Source: JANMZO01 sp963763135
GTDB taxonomy: Bacteria; Actinomycetota; Acidimicrobiia; Acidimicrobiales; JANYDT01
DNA length: 64,000 bases
Direction: 5' to 3'
NCBI GenBank assembly: GCA_963763135.1
Contig: CAVXNJ010000002.1
Span: 1-64,000 of the forward strand
The notes under the pieces were generated by a model. It had not been told where the DNA came from. It saw only the letters and a list, made by a program, of their open reading frames with translations, and searched no databases. The translations under genes and the position numbers were made by a program. Positions 34,353 to 44,504 of this stretch are shown here, piece by piece (position 1 is the stretch's first letter; the number at the start of each line of letters is the position of its first letter).

Positions 34353-35093
34353 TCAGTCGCGGCCGAACAATCCTCCGACGACGCCGCCAAATGCTCCCGC
34401 CCCGGCCGGTCCTGAATTGCTTGTGCCGATAGCGGAACTCAGCCACGACAGCAGCTCGTTGGGGTTACGGGTCTGCGTGTACACGACCCCGGGTCCGGTG
34501 AAGTCGAACACCAGGCCCTCGCCGCTCTTGAAGGTCTGGACCAGGCCGCCGGTGACCTTGCGCAGGCTCATTTGTACGGTGTCCTGATAAGCGACCATGT
34601 GCCCGGTATCGACAGTGATTGTTTCACCGGCCGCCAGCGTCCACTTGTCGAGCGCTCCGTAGCAGCCGAGCACCACCGGTCCGCTGCCCGAAGCTCGCAC
34701 GACGAAGCCGCCCTCGGATCCGAACATGTTCCTGAATCCGCCCCATTTGGTGTCGAGTTCGACCGTTGCCGGCGATGCCAGCCACGAGCCCTTCGAAATG
34801 ACCCACGAACCGCCCGGCTCGATGTCGACGTTGACCAGGTCGCCCGGGAGGCGGGCGGCGATGTCGACCCAACCGCCCTGCGACGGAGCGTGGTAGGTCG
34901 TGAGGAAGAAGGACTCGCCCCCGAGCGCAGCTCGCTTCAGCGACTTGAAGACGCCGCCTTCGGCCTTGGCGACGAGGTTGACCCCTGCGGACATGGCCAT
35001 CATGGCCCCGGACTCCACCCGAACCGACTCCTCGCCGGCCAGGTTCAAGCGGGCGACGCCAAAAGACGGCCCTTGACGCGTGACTATTTCCAT
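34353..35093 (-). CDS. AIM24 family protein
   Basis: A 246-residue protein of the AIM24/TIGR00266 family, built of beta-strands in a tryptophan-RNA-attenuator-like fold. It starts MEIVTRQGPSFGVARLNLAGEESVRVESGAMMAMS and has the glycine-rich GGESFFLTTYHAPSQGGWVDIA and a closing Gly/Ala tail (GAGAFGGVVGGLFG). Its function in bacteria is not known. It is convergent with the PspC gene. Confidence 0.88.
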   Translation of the reverse strand: MEIVTRQGPSFGVARLNLAGEESVRVESGAMMAMSAGVNLVAKAEGGVFKSLKRAALGGESFFLTTYHAPSQGGWVDIAARLPGDLVNVDIEPGGSWVISKGSWLASPATVELDTKWGGFRNMFGSEGGFVVRASGSGPVVLGCYGALDKWTLAAGETITVDTGHMVAYQDTVQMSLRKVTGGLVQTFKSGEGLVFDFTGPGVVYTQTRNPNELLSWLSSAIGTSNSGPAGAGAFGGVVGGLFGRD

Positions 35094-35221
35094 CGTTCCT
35101 CCGTGTGTTTCGGCCGTTTCGCGAGTTTGCCCGCAAAACGGGTTGGCATGGCGCTGGCGGCTGGTGAGCTAGCTGCGATTCGATCGTAGTTCGGGTGCCT
35201 CCGGAATTCGGGGCGTCTCCT

Positions 35222-35311
35222 GTCGACAGTGGACCAGCCTGTCCCGTGGACCGGACTGTCGTGGACCGGACTGTCGACAGTGGACCGGACTGTCGTGGAC
35301 CAGCCCGGCAT
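35222..35311. repeat. short irregular repeats upstream of trmD
   Basis: The words GTGGACCGGACTGTC and GTCGACAGTGGACC recur four to five times in about 90 bases, just upstream of the trmD start. Their overlap of GTCGAC palindromes gives several possible hairpins. Confidence 0.8.
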
Positions 35312-35347
35312 GCCGGAGAGCGCGTTCCCGTGCGTCATGATCTGAGG

Positions 35348-36247
35348 GTGACCGAACAGCCGAATTCCGAGAGCCCTGAGATCTCGGCGCGTAGTGGCTC
35401 TGAGCCGGCTGTTCCGAGGATCAGTGTGTTCACGTTGTTCCCCGACCTGATCGAAACGCACGCCCGAACCAGCATTCTCGGTCGGGCGACGAAGGATCGC
35501 CGACTCGATGTCGTGGCGCACGATCTGCGCAGTCACGGTGTCGGGGTGCATCAGTCCGTCGACGATGCCCCGTTCGGTGGAGGGGCCGGGATGGTTCTCG
35601 CTCCGGGGCCGATCTTCGCAGCGATCGAGGCCCGTCTCGAAGCCGGCGATGCCTGTCGACCGCTGATTGCTCTCGGCCCGAAGGGTCGGCGCTTCGACCA
35701 GGCCGTGGCCCGGGAGCTGTGCGAACTTGCCTTGACAAGCGGGGGTTTCTCGCTCGTTTGCGGCCGTTACGAGGGGTTCGACGAGCGGATCCACGAGCAT
35801 CTCTTCGACGACGAACTGTCAATCGGCGACTTCGTCCTCGGTGGGGGAGAAGTGGCCGCCATGGCCGTGACCGAGGCGGTGGCACGTCTACTCCCGGGCG
35901 TGATGGGCAACGACACATCGGCAACGGAGGAAAGCTTCAGCGCCGGGTTGCTCGAATACCCCCAATACACCCGGCCCGCCTCGTTTCGGGGGTGGGAAGT
36001 TCCTGAAGTTCTGCGAGGTGGTGACCACGCGAAGGTCGCCCGCTGGCGTTTGGCCATGGCCATTTCCGCGACAAATGAACGGCGACCGGAACTGCTGGCC
36101 GCCCGAGGGGTCTCGCTCGACGAAGCCACGGCGCTGAAGGAGTTCGGCGTTGTCGTCGAAGGCGTGGAGTGGCCCCCTGACCGGGTGAAACGCAAGAAAG
36201 GGACGTCTGGGGTCCCGCGTGTTCCGGAGGCCCCGCAAAGCGACTAA
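35348..36247 (+). CDS. trmD: tRNA (guanine-N1)-methyltransferase
   Basis: A 299-residue SPOUT-class enzyme that methylates G37 of tRNAs to prevent frameshifting. The SAM-binding trefoil knot is seen in LVCGRYEGFDERIHEHLFDDELSIGDFVLGGGEVAAMAV, and RISVFTLFPDLIETHARTSILGRA starts the domain. A 25-residue N-terminal tail and a short basic C-terminal tail are extra. GTG 35348 follows GAGG. The gene is followed by rplS as usual. Confidence 0.95.
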   Translation: MTEQPNSESPEISARSGSEPAVPRISVFTLFPDLIETHARTSILGRATKDRRLDVVAHDLRSHGVGVHQSVDDAPFGGGAGMVLAPGPIFAAIEARLEAGDACRPLIALGPKGRRFDQAVARELCELALTSGGFSLVCGRYEGFDERIHEHLFDDELSIGDFVLGGGEVAAMAVTEAVARLLPGVMGNDTSATEESFSAGLLEYPQYTRPASFRGWEVPEVLRGGDHAKVARWRLAMAISATNERRPELLAARGVSLDEATALKEFGVVVEGVEWPPDRVKRKKGTSGVPRVPEAPQSD

Positions 36248-36399
36248 CCTAGACAGGCTCTCCCGCAGTCGAAAGTGAGTTCGTTCACTTCACCACCGCT
36301 GCCGAGCACGCAACAGTTTTCGCCGCACCAGTTTCGCCGTTCGTTTCAGCACTTTTCGCAGTACATCGTGGCAGCAGATCACGCTTTGGAGCCCAGGAC

Positions 36400-36747
36400 A
36401 TGAACCCCACCGACCTTATCGACAACGAAAGCCTTCGCACCGACGTCCCGGACTTCGCTCCCGGCGACAACGTCAAGGTTCACGTCCGCGTTATCGAAGG
36501 CAACAAGGAGCGCACCCAGGTCTTCCAGGGTTACGTGATCGCACGCGCCGGTGGCGGGATCCGCGAGACCTTCACCGTGCAGAAGATCAGCTACGGCGTC
36601 GGCGTCGAGCGCACCTTCCCGGTCCACGCGCCAACGATCGCCCAGATCGAAGTCGTCTCGAGGGGCGATGTCCGTCGGGCCAAGCTGTACTACCTGCGCG
36701 ACCTGCGTGGTAAGGCCGCCAAGGTCAAAGAGAAGCGATTCCGCTAA
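36400..36747 (+). CDS. rplS: 50S ribosomal protein L19
   Basis: A 115-residue protein matching L19: LRTDVPDFAPGDNVKVHVRVIEGNKERTQVFQGYVIARAGGGIRETFTVQKISYGVGVERTFPVHAP ... VRRAKLYYLRDLRGKAAKVKEKR. It lies in the ribosome near the subunit interface. The 152-base leader upstream carries no separate gene. Confidence 0.97.
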   Translation: MNPTDLIDNESLRTDVPDFAPGDNVKVHVRVIEGNKERTQVFQGYVIARAGGGIRETFTVQKISYGVGVERTFPVHAPTIAQIEVVSRGDVRRAKLYYLRDLRGKAAKVKEKRFR

Positions 36748-36781
36748 TTTCGGCCGGGGGCCCGCTGGTCAGTTGTAACTG

Positions 36782-37678
36782 ATGAGCGAGCCCACACTTC
36801 CCGTACAGCCCGCGCTTCCCTTACAGACTGAGGTTCAGGTGGCTGATCCCTTGATTGCGTCCGACGCGTCTGAGTTCGATGCAACCGCGTCCGACGCATC
36901 CGGGTTCGATGCAACCGAGTCTGACGCGCAAGCAGCCGATGGCCACGCGTCCGACACTTTCGAACCGGTGTCGGGTTCCACCTCCGGAGTTCCCTTTGGC
37001 GCGCCCGGCGGGGAAGATCGCCGTCAGCAGTTTCCCAATGTCGGACGTCCAACCAAGCGGGCGTGGACGAAAGTGATCGACTACGCGTTCCTCGTAATGG
37101 TCGCGGTGATTCTGGCGTCACTGATCCGCAGCTTCGTGGGCCTCGCGTTCTACATTCCGTCGGAGTCGATGTACCCGACGCTGAAGATCAATGACCGCGT
37201 GATCGTGTCGCGGATCTCGTACCGGTTCGGCGATCCCGACCGCGGCGATGTCGTCGTGTTCCGCAACCCCGGTTACGTCGACACCGAGCGCCCGAATGTT
37301 TTCGAGCGGGTCGGACGCGTGCTGTTTGAGATCGCGGGTTCGCGTCAGCCGAAGGACAAGAACTACATCAAGCGCGTGATCGGCCTCCCCGGCGACAAGA
37401 TGATGTTCAAAGACGGGTCGGTCTACATCAACGGCGAAAAGCTAGACGAACCGTGGCTGGAGCCCGGCGTCACGACGACGTTCACCGACCACGAGAACGA
37501 GATCATCACCGTCCCGAAGGGTCACTACTTCATGATGGGCGACAACCGTGGTGACTCCTGCGACAGCCGGTGCTTCGGCCCCCCGGGGTCGCAAAAGCCG
37601 GTGTTCATCGAGCGCTCGGCGATTGTTGGCCGCGCGTTCCACCGCATTTGGCCCTTCAACCGTTTCGGAAGTTTGTAG
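36782..37678 (+). CDS. lepB: signal peptidase I
   Basis: A 298-residue type I signal peptidase cutting secreted preproteins on the outer face of the membrane. The single membrane helix is about 99-123. The catalytic serine is Ser129 in PSESMYPTL and the lysine is Lys197 in IKRVIGLPGD; GDVVVFRNPG and GDNRGDSCDSRCFGP are the other boxes. The first 95 residues are an extra cytosolic tail with repeated SDASEFDATASDASGFDAT units. The stop codon lies in the first unit of a 15-bp tandem array. Confidence 0.95.
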   Translation: MSEPTLPVQPALPLQTEVQVADPLIASDASEFDATASDASGFDATESDAQAADGHASDTFEPVSGSTSGVPFGAPGGEDRRQQFPNVGRPTKRAWTKVIDYAFLVMVAVILASLIRSFVGLAFYIPSESMYPTLKINDRVIVSRISYRFGDPDRGDVVVFRNPGYVDTERPNVFERVGRVLFEIAGSRQPKDKNYIKRVIGLPGDKMMFKDGSVYINGEKLDEPWLEPGVTTTFTDHENEIITVPKGHYFMMGDNRGDSCDSRCFGPPGSQKPVFIERSAIVGRAFHRIWPFNRFGSL

Positions 37679-37794
37679 TGCGTCTCTCTGTAATGCGTCA
37701 CTCTGTAATGGGTCACTCTGTAATGCGTCACTCTGTAGTGCGTCACTCTGTAGTGCGTCACTCTGTAGTGCGTCACTCTGTAGTGCGTCACGTT
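37675..37794. repeat. 15-bp tandem repeat, eight copies, beginning at the lepB stop
   Basis: Eight 15-base units of the type GTARTGCGTCACTCT. The first starts at 37675 and contains the lepB TAG. All forward and reverse frames stay largely open, giving false ORFs. The array fills the gap to the DUF2469 gene, where rnhB is normally found. Confidence 0.96.
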
Positions 37795-37904
37795 GTGTCC
37801 TGTTGTTCGGCTGAATCCCGGCGTCTCGTCCGTCCTGCAGTTCGTGGGCGAAGCTCGTACACTGGTGGCGCAATGGGTACGTCCCGAACCCGAGGAACGC
37901 TCCA

Positions 37905-38207
37905 ATGAGCGCCGAAGACCTGGAGCGGTACGAGTCTGAGCTCGAACTGCAGCTCTTCGGCGAGTACAAAGACCTCGTCGGCACGTTCTCCCACATCGTC
38001 GAGACTGAGCGTCGTTTCTATCTGGCCAACGGTGTCACGATGACCCCCCGAACCGACAGCGCCGGTCGAAGCTGGTTCGAGTTGGAGTTGAACGACGCCT
38101 GGGTCTGGGACATCTACCGGCCCGGTGCAGCGCGCTTCGTTGCCAAGGTGACGGTGTTGACGTTCAAAGACGTCAACATCGAAGAACTGCAGCGACCTGA
38201 AAGCTGA
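37905..38207 (+). CDS. DUF2469 domain protein
   Basis: A 100-residue actinobacterial protein of the DUF2469 family (MSAEDLERYESELELQLFGEYKDLVGTFSHIVETERRFYLAN...). The function is unknown, but the gene is conserved next to lepB-rnhB-yraN in actinobacteria. Its last eight codons (EELQRPES) and stop form the start of the 55-bp tandem array at 38181. Confidence 0.93.
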   Translation: MSAEDLERYESELELQLFGEYKDLVGTFSHIVETERRFYLANGVTMTPRTDSAGRSWFELELNDAWVWDIYRPGAARFVAKVTVLTFKDVNIEELQRPES

Positions 38208-38600
38208 ACCTTGGGTTCTTCGATGGTTGAGCACTGAAGAACTGCAGCGACCTGAAAGCTGAACCTTGGGTTCTTCGATGGTTGAGCACTGAAGAACTGC
38301 AGCGACCTGAAAGCTGAACCTTGGGTTCTTCGATGGTTGAGCACTGAAGAACTGCAGCGACCTGAAAGCTGAACCTTGGGTTCTTCGATGGTTGAGCACT
38401 GAAGAACTGCAGCGACCTGAAAGCTGAACCTTGGGTTCTTCGATGGTTGAGCACTGAAGAACTGCAGCGACCTGAAAGCTGAACCTTGGGTTCTTCGATG
38501 GTTGAGCACTGAAGAACTGCAGCGACCTGAAAGCTGAGCCTTGGGTTCTTCGATGGTTGAGCACTGAAGAACTGCAGCGACCTGAGACCTGAACCTGCGC
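38181..38600. repeat. 55-bp tandem repeat, seven full copies plus a partial
   Basis: Units start at 38181, 38236, 38291, 38346, 38401, 38456, 38511 and 38566 (partial). The unit opens GAAGAACTGCAGCGACCTGA and contains AACCTTGGGTTCTTCGATGG. Unit 1 spans the last codons and stop of DUF2469. Six of the seven units are almost identical. None of the three minus-strand frames has a stop inside the unit, which creates false ORFs. It fills most of the 511-base gap (38208-38718) before the surface-protein gene. Confidence 0.98.
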
Positions 38601-38718
38601 TCGGTGTCGCGCTCGTGAGGCGTGGGTGTAACACCACCTAGTGGAGACTTCCGAGGACGGGTGCGTGCCCGTCGGCAGACGACGGTGGCCGACGGTGCCG
38701 GCCCGGGAAGGATCGCTA

Positions 38719-40539
<1,821 letters not shown>

Positions 40540-40718
40540 CATGACAGTGGCGTTCGGTTCCGGCTGCTAACTAGGTTCGAGCGACCAACGATCGACTGAT
40601 GGGGCTGGGGTGGCGAAACTGCCGTCCCGGCCCTCGTCGCGCTTTCGAATCTGACGTCAAGCAGCCAAGCGCGCGGATGCCACCCCTCCAACGCCTGTAC
40701 GTGCGTCATTGTGCATTG

Positions 40719-41204
40719 ATGGACGATGCCACCGCCGATCCCGTTGTCAGAGCAAAGCCGTCGAAGCCTCCTCCGCCCACGAGACCCCGTCTACAGAAGA
40801 ATCCTCCTCCACGGAAGAATCCTCCTCCACCGAAGAATCCTCCTCCACCGAAGAAGCCGATCAACCCGCGGAGCCGTTTGGGGGCGTTCGGTGAGGAGCT
40901 CGTCGCCGGTTGGTACGAACGAAGCGGGTTCGTGGTCGTTGACCGGAACTGGAGAGTGAATCGGGGCGAGATCGACCTCGTCGTCGCCCGGGGACGCCTG
41001 CTCGTGTTCTGTGAGGTGAAGACCCGGTCGAGCGCCACCTACGGGATGGCGGTTGAGGCCGTCACCCCGATTAAACAAGCGCGCTTACGATCGTTGGCGG
41101 TGGCGTGGCTTTCGGCTCACCCCGACGTGCACCCTCAGGTCACACGATTCGATGTCGCTGCGATAACGGGATCCGACGTGTACGTGGTGACCGGTGCGTT
41201 CTGA
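40719..41204 (+). CDS. yraN: YraN family (UPF0102) nuclease-fold protein with Pro/Lys-rich head
   Basis: A 161-residue protein. Residues about 52-161 are a YraN/UPF0102 domain with the PD-(D/E)XK-like core GEIDLVVARGRLLVFCEVKTRSS (Asp, Glu and Lys kept) and the head RLGAFGEELVAGWYERSGF. The role is unknown, possibly in Holliday-junction or DNA repair. The first 50 residues are an unusual PPPPTRPRLQKNPPPRKNPPPPKNPPPPKK tract, encoded by an 18-base tandem repeat. The ATG at 40719 is chosen, but a start after the tract would also give a full domain. It precedes comM and dprA as in other actinobacteria. Confidence 0.85.
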   Translation: MDDATADPVVRAKPSKPPPPTRPRLQKNPPPRKNPPPPKNPPPPKKPINPRSRLGAFGEELVAGWYERSGFVVVDRNWRVNRGEIDLVVARGRLLVFCEVKTRSSATYGMAVEAVTPIKQARLRSLAVAWLSAHPDVHPQVTRFDVAAITGSDVYVVTGAF

Positions 41205-41239
41205 GCTCTTGGGGGAGCGTTGGAACCAACACAGACGGA

Positions 41240-41344
41240 TCAACCCGCGAAGGCCCACACCACAAGCAGGGCAACGACGAGAAGCGTGCCGAAAACGAGT
41301 ACGTAGTCCGACTTCCGACGTTTCATTTTTCGGTACGGATTCAT
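41240..41344 (-). CDS. 34-residue single-pass membrane protein (small ORF)
   Basis: On the minus strand, ATG 41344 opens a 34-codon frame ending TGA at 41240. It reads a basic head MNPYRKMKRRKSDY, then one hydrophobic helix VLVFGTLLVVALLVVWAFAG. GGTGGG lies just before the start. The positive-inside head and clean helix are typical of real small membrane proteins and unlike random GC-rich antisense sequence. The flanking 402-base gap (41205-41607) holds nothing else I can support. Its function is unknown. Confidence 0.6.
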   Translation of the reverse strand: MNPYRKMKRRKSDYVLVFGTLLVVALLVVWAFAG

Positions 41345-41607
41345 TCCCACCATCTGATTATCGCCCCAAATTGCTGTTGCTCTCATTCCTGGTCGATTTT
41401 TGTCATACCCCCTGCTGTACGGTTCGGGCGACCGCTTGGAGTTGCGCTTGGAGTTCAGTTGGCGTTGCGCTCCTCAAGCGATCGCAAACCTCCACGGTTT
41501 GTTACACGTTGTTGTGAGGATCCTCTCCGCTCGGCGCCGGCGACACGGCGACCCTGTTGCTCATTGCGTGCCCGAATCGGGCCGAGGTCGATCCTTTGGG
41601 GGTCGTT

Positions 41608-43224
41608 GTGCTTGCCACCATTCCCGCTGCAACCGTGCTTGGCGTACACGGGCAACCAGTAGTCGTCGAAGTTCACGTGTCGCCCGGCCTGCCCGCGTTC
41701 ACGATCGTCGGCCAGCCCGATGCCCCCTGTCGCGAGGCCCGAGACCGGGTTCGAGCGGCGATCCTCTCATCGGGTCTGGTGTGGCCGTCCACCCGGGTAA
41801 CCGTGAACCTGGCGCCAGCCGATGTGAAAAAGATCGGGGCTTCGCTCGATCTGGCGATTGCCGTTGGGGTGTTGGTCGCCACCGGTCAGGTGCCGGAGGA
41901 TCGGGTGGTCGGTCGGGCGTTTCTCGGAGAACTGGGTCTCGACGGTTCAGTCCGTCGCTTCCCCGGCGTCGTCCCGACCGTTGATGCGATTTCCTCGCCC
42001 GAGGTCGTGGTCCCGGCCACGTGTGTCGGTCTGGCCCGCCTGCTCGAGTCGCACCGTGTGCGCGCCGCGACCACGTTGCTGTCAGTGTTCGAAGCGCTGT
42101 GCGGCACGGCCCCCTGGCCCGATACCGATGCCGATGCGCAGGAGTCGACACCTCCGTACGTACCCGACATGGCCGACGTACGCGGCCAGCCGATGGCCAG
42201 GTTCGCGATGGAACTGGCTGCGGCCGGTGCCCACCATGTCCTGCTGTGCGGCCCGCCCGGGTCGGGCAAGACGATGTTGGCCGAGCGACTGCCGGGGATC
42301 ATGCCGCGCCTCACGCACGAGGAGTCGCTGGAGGTTCTTCGGGTCCACTCGGCCGCCGGGCTCGATGTGGATCTGACGACCCTTCCGAAAGTGGTGCCGT
42401 TCCGGGCCCCGCACCACCGGGCGTCCTCGGTCGGTTTGCTGGGTGGTGGCTCGGCTTCGCTGCGACCGGGCGAGCTGTCGTGTGCCCACCGCGGGGTGTT
42501 GTTCCTCGACGAACTCGGCGAGTTTCCGCCCGATGTGCTCGACTCCCTCCGCCAGCCTCTGGAGCGCGGCACGATCTCCGTGGAACGCGCCAAGTATCAC
42601 GTGGTGTTCCCCGCCCGGTTCCTTCTGGTGGCGGCGACGAACCCGTGTCCCTGCGGATGGGCCAGCTCCAGCGCACCCATCATCTCCGCAAGCGGTGAAC
42701 GTCGACCGGTCTGTCGGTGCAGCACCGCCAACCTACAAAAATATGCGCGCAGACTATCTGGACCATTTCTCGATCGCTTCGACCTTTGCCTGGAAGTTGA
42801 ACGACCCGACCCTTCGGAGCTGCTCACGACGTCGGAGTTGGAGTCGTCAGCAACGTTGGCCGAGCGGGTGGCGATCGCTCGGGCGATCGCCATCGACCGA
42901 CAGGGCGTGAACAATGCACTGCTTAGAGCGAACCAGCTCGATCTCGTCGCCGGTTTGTCAATTGCCTCGCGTCGGCTCCTCGACTCCCTCCTTCGTCGTG
43001 GTGAAATCACCGCTCGCGGAGTGGCCCGAATCCGTCGTGTGGCTCGAACGATCGCTGATCTGCGCGAGGCGTCGTTGACACTCGTTGCCGGTGATCCGGT
43101 CGCGTTTTCCGGAGCGCCCTCGGGCGGCGTGGCCCCCGGATCGCCGGTTGTTCTCACCGACGACGACGTCGCCTTGGCCCTGGAGCTTCGCCGACGTCCG
43201 TCATTTGAAGGACTCGCCGCATGA
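41608..43224 (+). CDS. comM: YifB/ComM family Mg-chelatase-like AAA+ ATPase
   Basis: A 538-residue ATPase. The N-terminal ChlI-like domain starts ATIPAATVLGVHGQPVVVEVHVSPGLPAFTIVGQPD; the AAA+ core has Walker A GPPGSGKT and Walker B VLFLDELGEF; the arginine-finger and zinc-type region has CPCGWASSSAPIISASGERRPVCRCS. ComM is a branch-migration helicase helping integration of DNA during transformation. GTG 41608 is preferred, giving an N-terminus like other members. The frame is open to 41557. The stop overlaps dprA by ATGA. Confidence 0.92.
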   Translation: MLATIPAATVLGVHGQPVVVEVHVSPGLPAFTIVGQPDAPCREARDRVRAAILSSGLVWPSTRVTVNLAPADVKKIGASLDLAIAVGVLVATGQVPEDRVVGRAFLGELGLDGSVRRFPGVVPTVDAISSPEVVVPATCVGLARLLESHRVRAATTLLSVFEALCGTAPWPDTDADAQESTPPYVPDMADVRGQPMARFAMELAAAGAHHVLLCGPPGSGKTMLAERLPGIMPRLTHEESLEVLRVHSAAGLDVDLTTLPKVVPFRAPHHRASSVGLLGGGSASLRPGELSCAHRGVLFLDELGEFPPDVLDSLRQPLERGTISVERAKYHVVFPARFLLVAATNPCPCGWASSSAPIISASGERRPVCRCSTANLQKYARRLSGPFLDRFDLCLEVERPDPSELLTTSELESSATLAERVAIARAIAIDRQGVNNALLRANQLDLVAGLSIASRRLLDSLLRRGEITARGVARIRRVARTIADLREASLTLVAGDPVAFSGAPSGGVAPGSPVVLTDDDVALALELRRRPSFEGLAA

Positions 43225-44468
43225 GCCGCCGCCGGAGTAGTTCCCATGCGGCCGGGGTGGCCCCGCTCGACCCCGATTCCGGGTCAGCGTTCGGCACCGC
43301 CGACCAGGTTGCGGTGGCGGCCCTATGTGCGTCCTCGGTCGCCACGGCGGCGCGGTTGCGGGCTCTGCTCGGAGCCCTTGCACCGGAGAAGGCGTTGTCG
43401 TCGCTCGTCGAACAACCGTCGTCGATCGTCGAGCTTCTGACCGAAGCGGGTTGTCGGATCTCGATCGCAAATGTTGAGCAGTGGGCCACGGAGGCGGCTT
43501 CCGAGTCACCCGACAACGTGGCTGATGGTCTGCGGGAGCGTCGGGAGACCGTGTGGTGGGAGAAGAAGGGGTCGGGACCCGACGACGCGCTGGTGGCCGG
43601 TCTGTTCGCCGACGCCGACGACGCGCCACCGGTTCTGTTCTGGCAGGGCGACGCCTCGGTTCTGCGGTGTCCGAGGGTAGCCATCGTGGGAACGCGCAAT
43701 GCCACATCCGCTGGTCGCGAGATGGCTCGGATGCTCGGGCGCGAGCTCAGCGACCGCGGTGTGAGCGTGATTTCCGGACTCGCCCTTGGGATCGACGCCG
43801 CCGCGCACGCCGGAGCGTTGGCATCCACGACGGGTCAACCGGTCGGGGTGGTCGGTAGCGGTCTCGGCGTCGTGTACCCACCGGCCAACCGTCGACTCTG
43901 GGAGGAAATCGCGACGCGCGGACTCCTGATGTCGGAACTGGCGTACCGCCGCGGTCCGACCCCCAACACGTTTCCGGCCCGCAACCGGATCATCGCCCAA
44001 CTTGCGCAGGTGGTGGTCGTGGTTGAGTCTGGATCGTCGGGCGGTTCGCTCATCACCGTTGACCGGGCGGAGGAACGCGGTCGTCCGGTGTTGGCGGTGC
44101 CCGGAAACCCGCTGAGCCCAGTCTCGGCCGGAACCAACGAACTTCTCCGGCACAACACCCTCCTCGGAGCGCGCGCCGAGCCGTGTCTCGGTGTCGCCGA
44201 CGTCCTGACGCTGCTCGACGTGGAAGTGGTGGCCGACCCCGGATGGGTCGACGCTCGACTGCAACCGTCCGACACCGACGAGTCGGTGCTCGCTGCGTTG
44301 GGTTGGGATGATCTCTCGGTGGGAGCCGTCGCAGGCCGGCTGACGGGTGGATCCGACTCGCCCGCTCCGAGCCTCGGTGAGTTGGCGCTGGCTCTCGCCC
44401 GCCTGGAATCCCAGGGATGGGTCACCAGGGCGGGTGGGCGATGGCGTCGGGTGGGGGTCGCTCGATGA
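43221..44468 (+). CDS. dprA: DNA-processing protein DprA
   Basis: A 415-residue protein with a Rossmann-like DprA core: CPRVAIVGTRNATSAGREMARMLGRELSDRGVSVISGLALGIDAAAH, then GVVGSGLGVVYPPANRRLWEEI and NRIIAQLAQVVVVVESGSSGGSLITVDRAEERGRPVLAVPGNP. It loads RecA on incoming single-stranded DNA. A DprA-WH-like winged-helix domain forms the C-terminus. Its presence beside comM gives the cell part of a transformation toolkit, though no uptake pilus is in the window. Confidence 0.93.
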   Translation: MSRRRSSSHAAGVAPLDPDSGSAFGTADQVAVAALCASSVATAARLRALLGALAPEKALSSLVEQPSSIVELLTEAGCRISIANVEQWATEAASESPDNVADGLRERRETVWWEKKGSGPDDALVAGLFADADDAPPVLFWQGDASVLRCPRVAIVGTRNATSAGREMARMLGRELSDRGVSVISGLALGIDAAAHAGALASTTGQPVGVVGSGLGVVYPPANRRLWEEIATRGLLMSELAYRRGPTPNTFPARNRIIAQLAQVVVVVESGSSGGSLITVDRAEERGRPVLAVPGNPLSPVSAGTNELLRHNTLLGARAEPCLGVADVLTLLDVEVVADPGWVDARLQPSDTDESVLAALGWDDLSVGAVAGRLTGGSDSPAPSLGELALALARLESQGWVTRAGGRWRRVGVAR

Positions 44469-44504
44469 ACGTCGCTTCAGTTGTCAGAACGCTACGTTGG
44501 TTGC

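Noticed and set aside
37788..38637. Three overlapping minus-strand frames over the 55-bp array
   Set aside because: The unit has no antisense stop in any frame; the peptides are translations of noncoding repeats, with no start signal.
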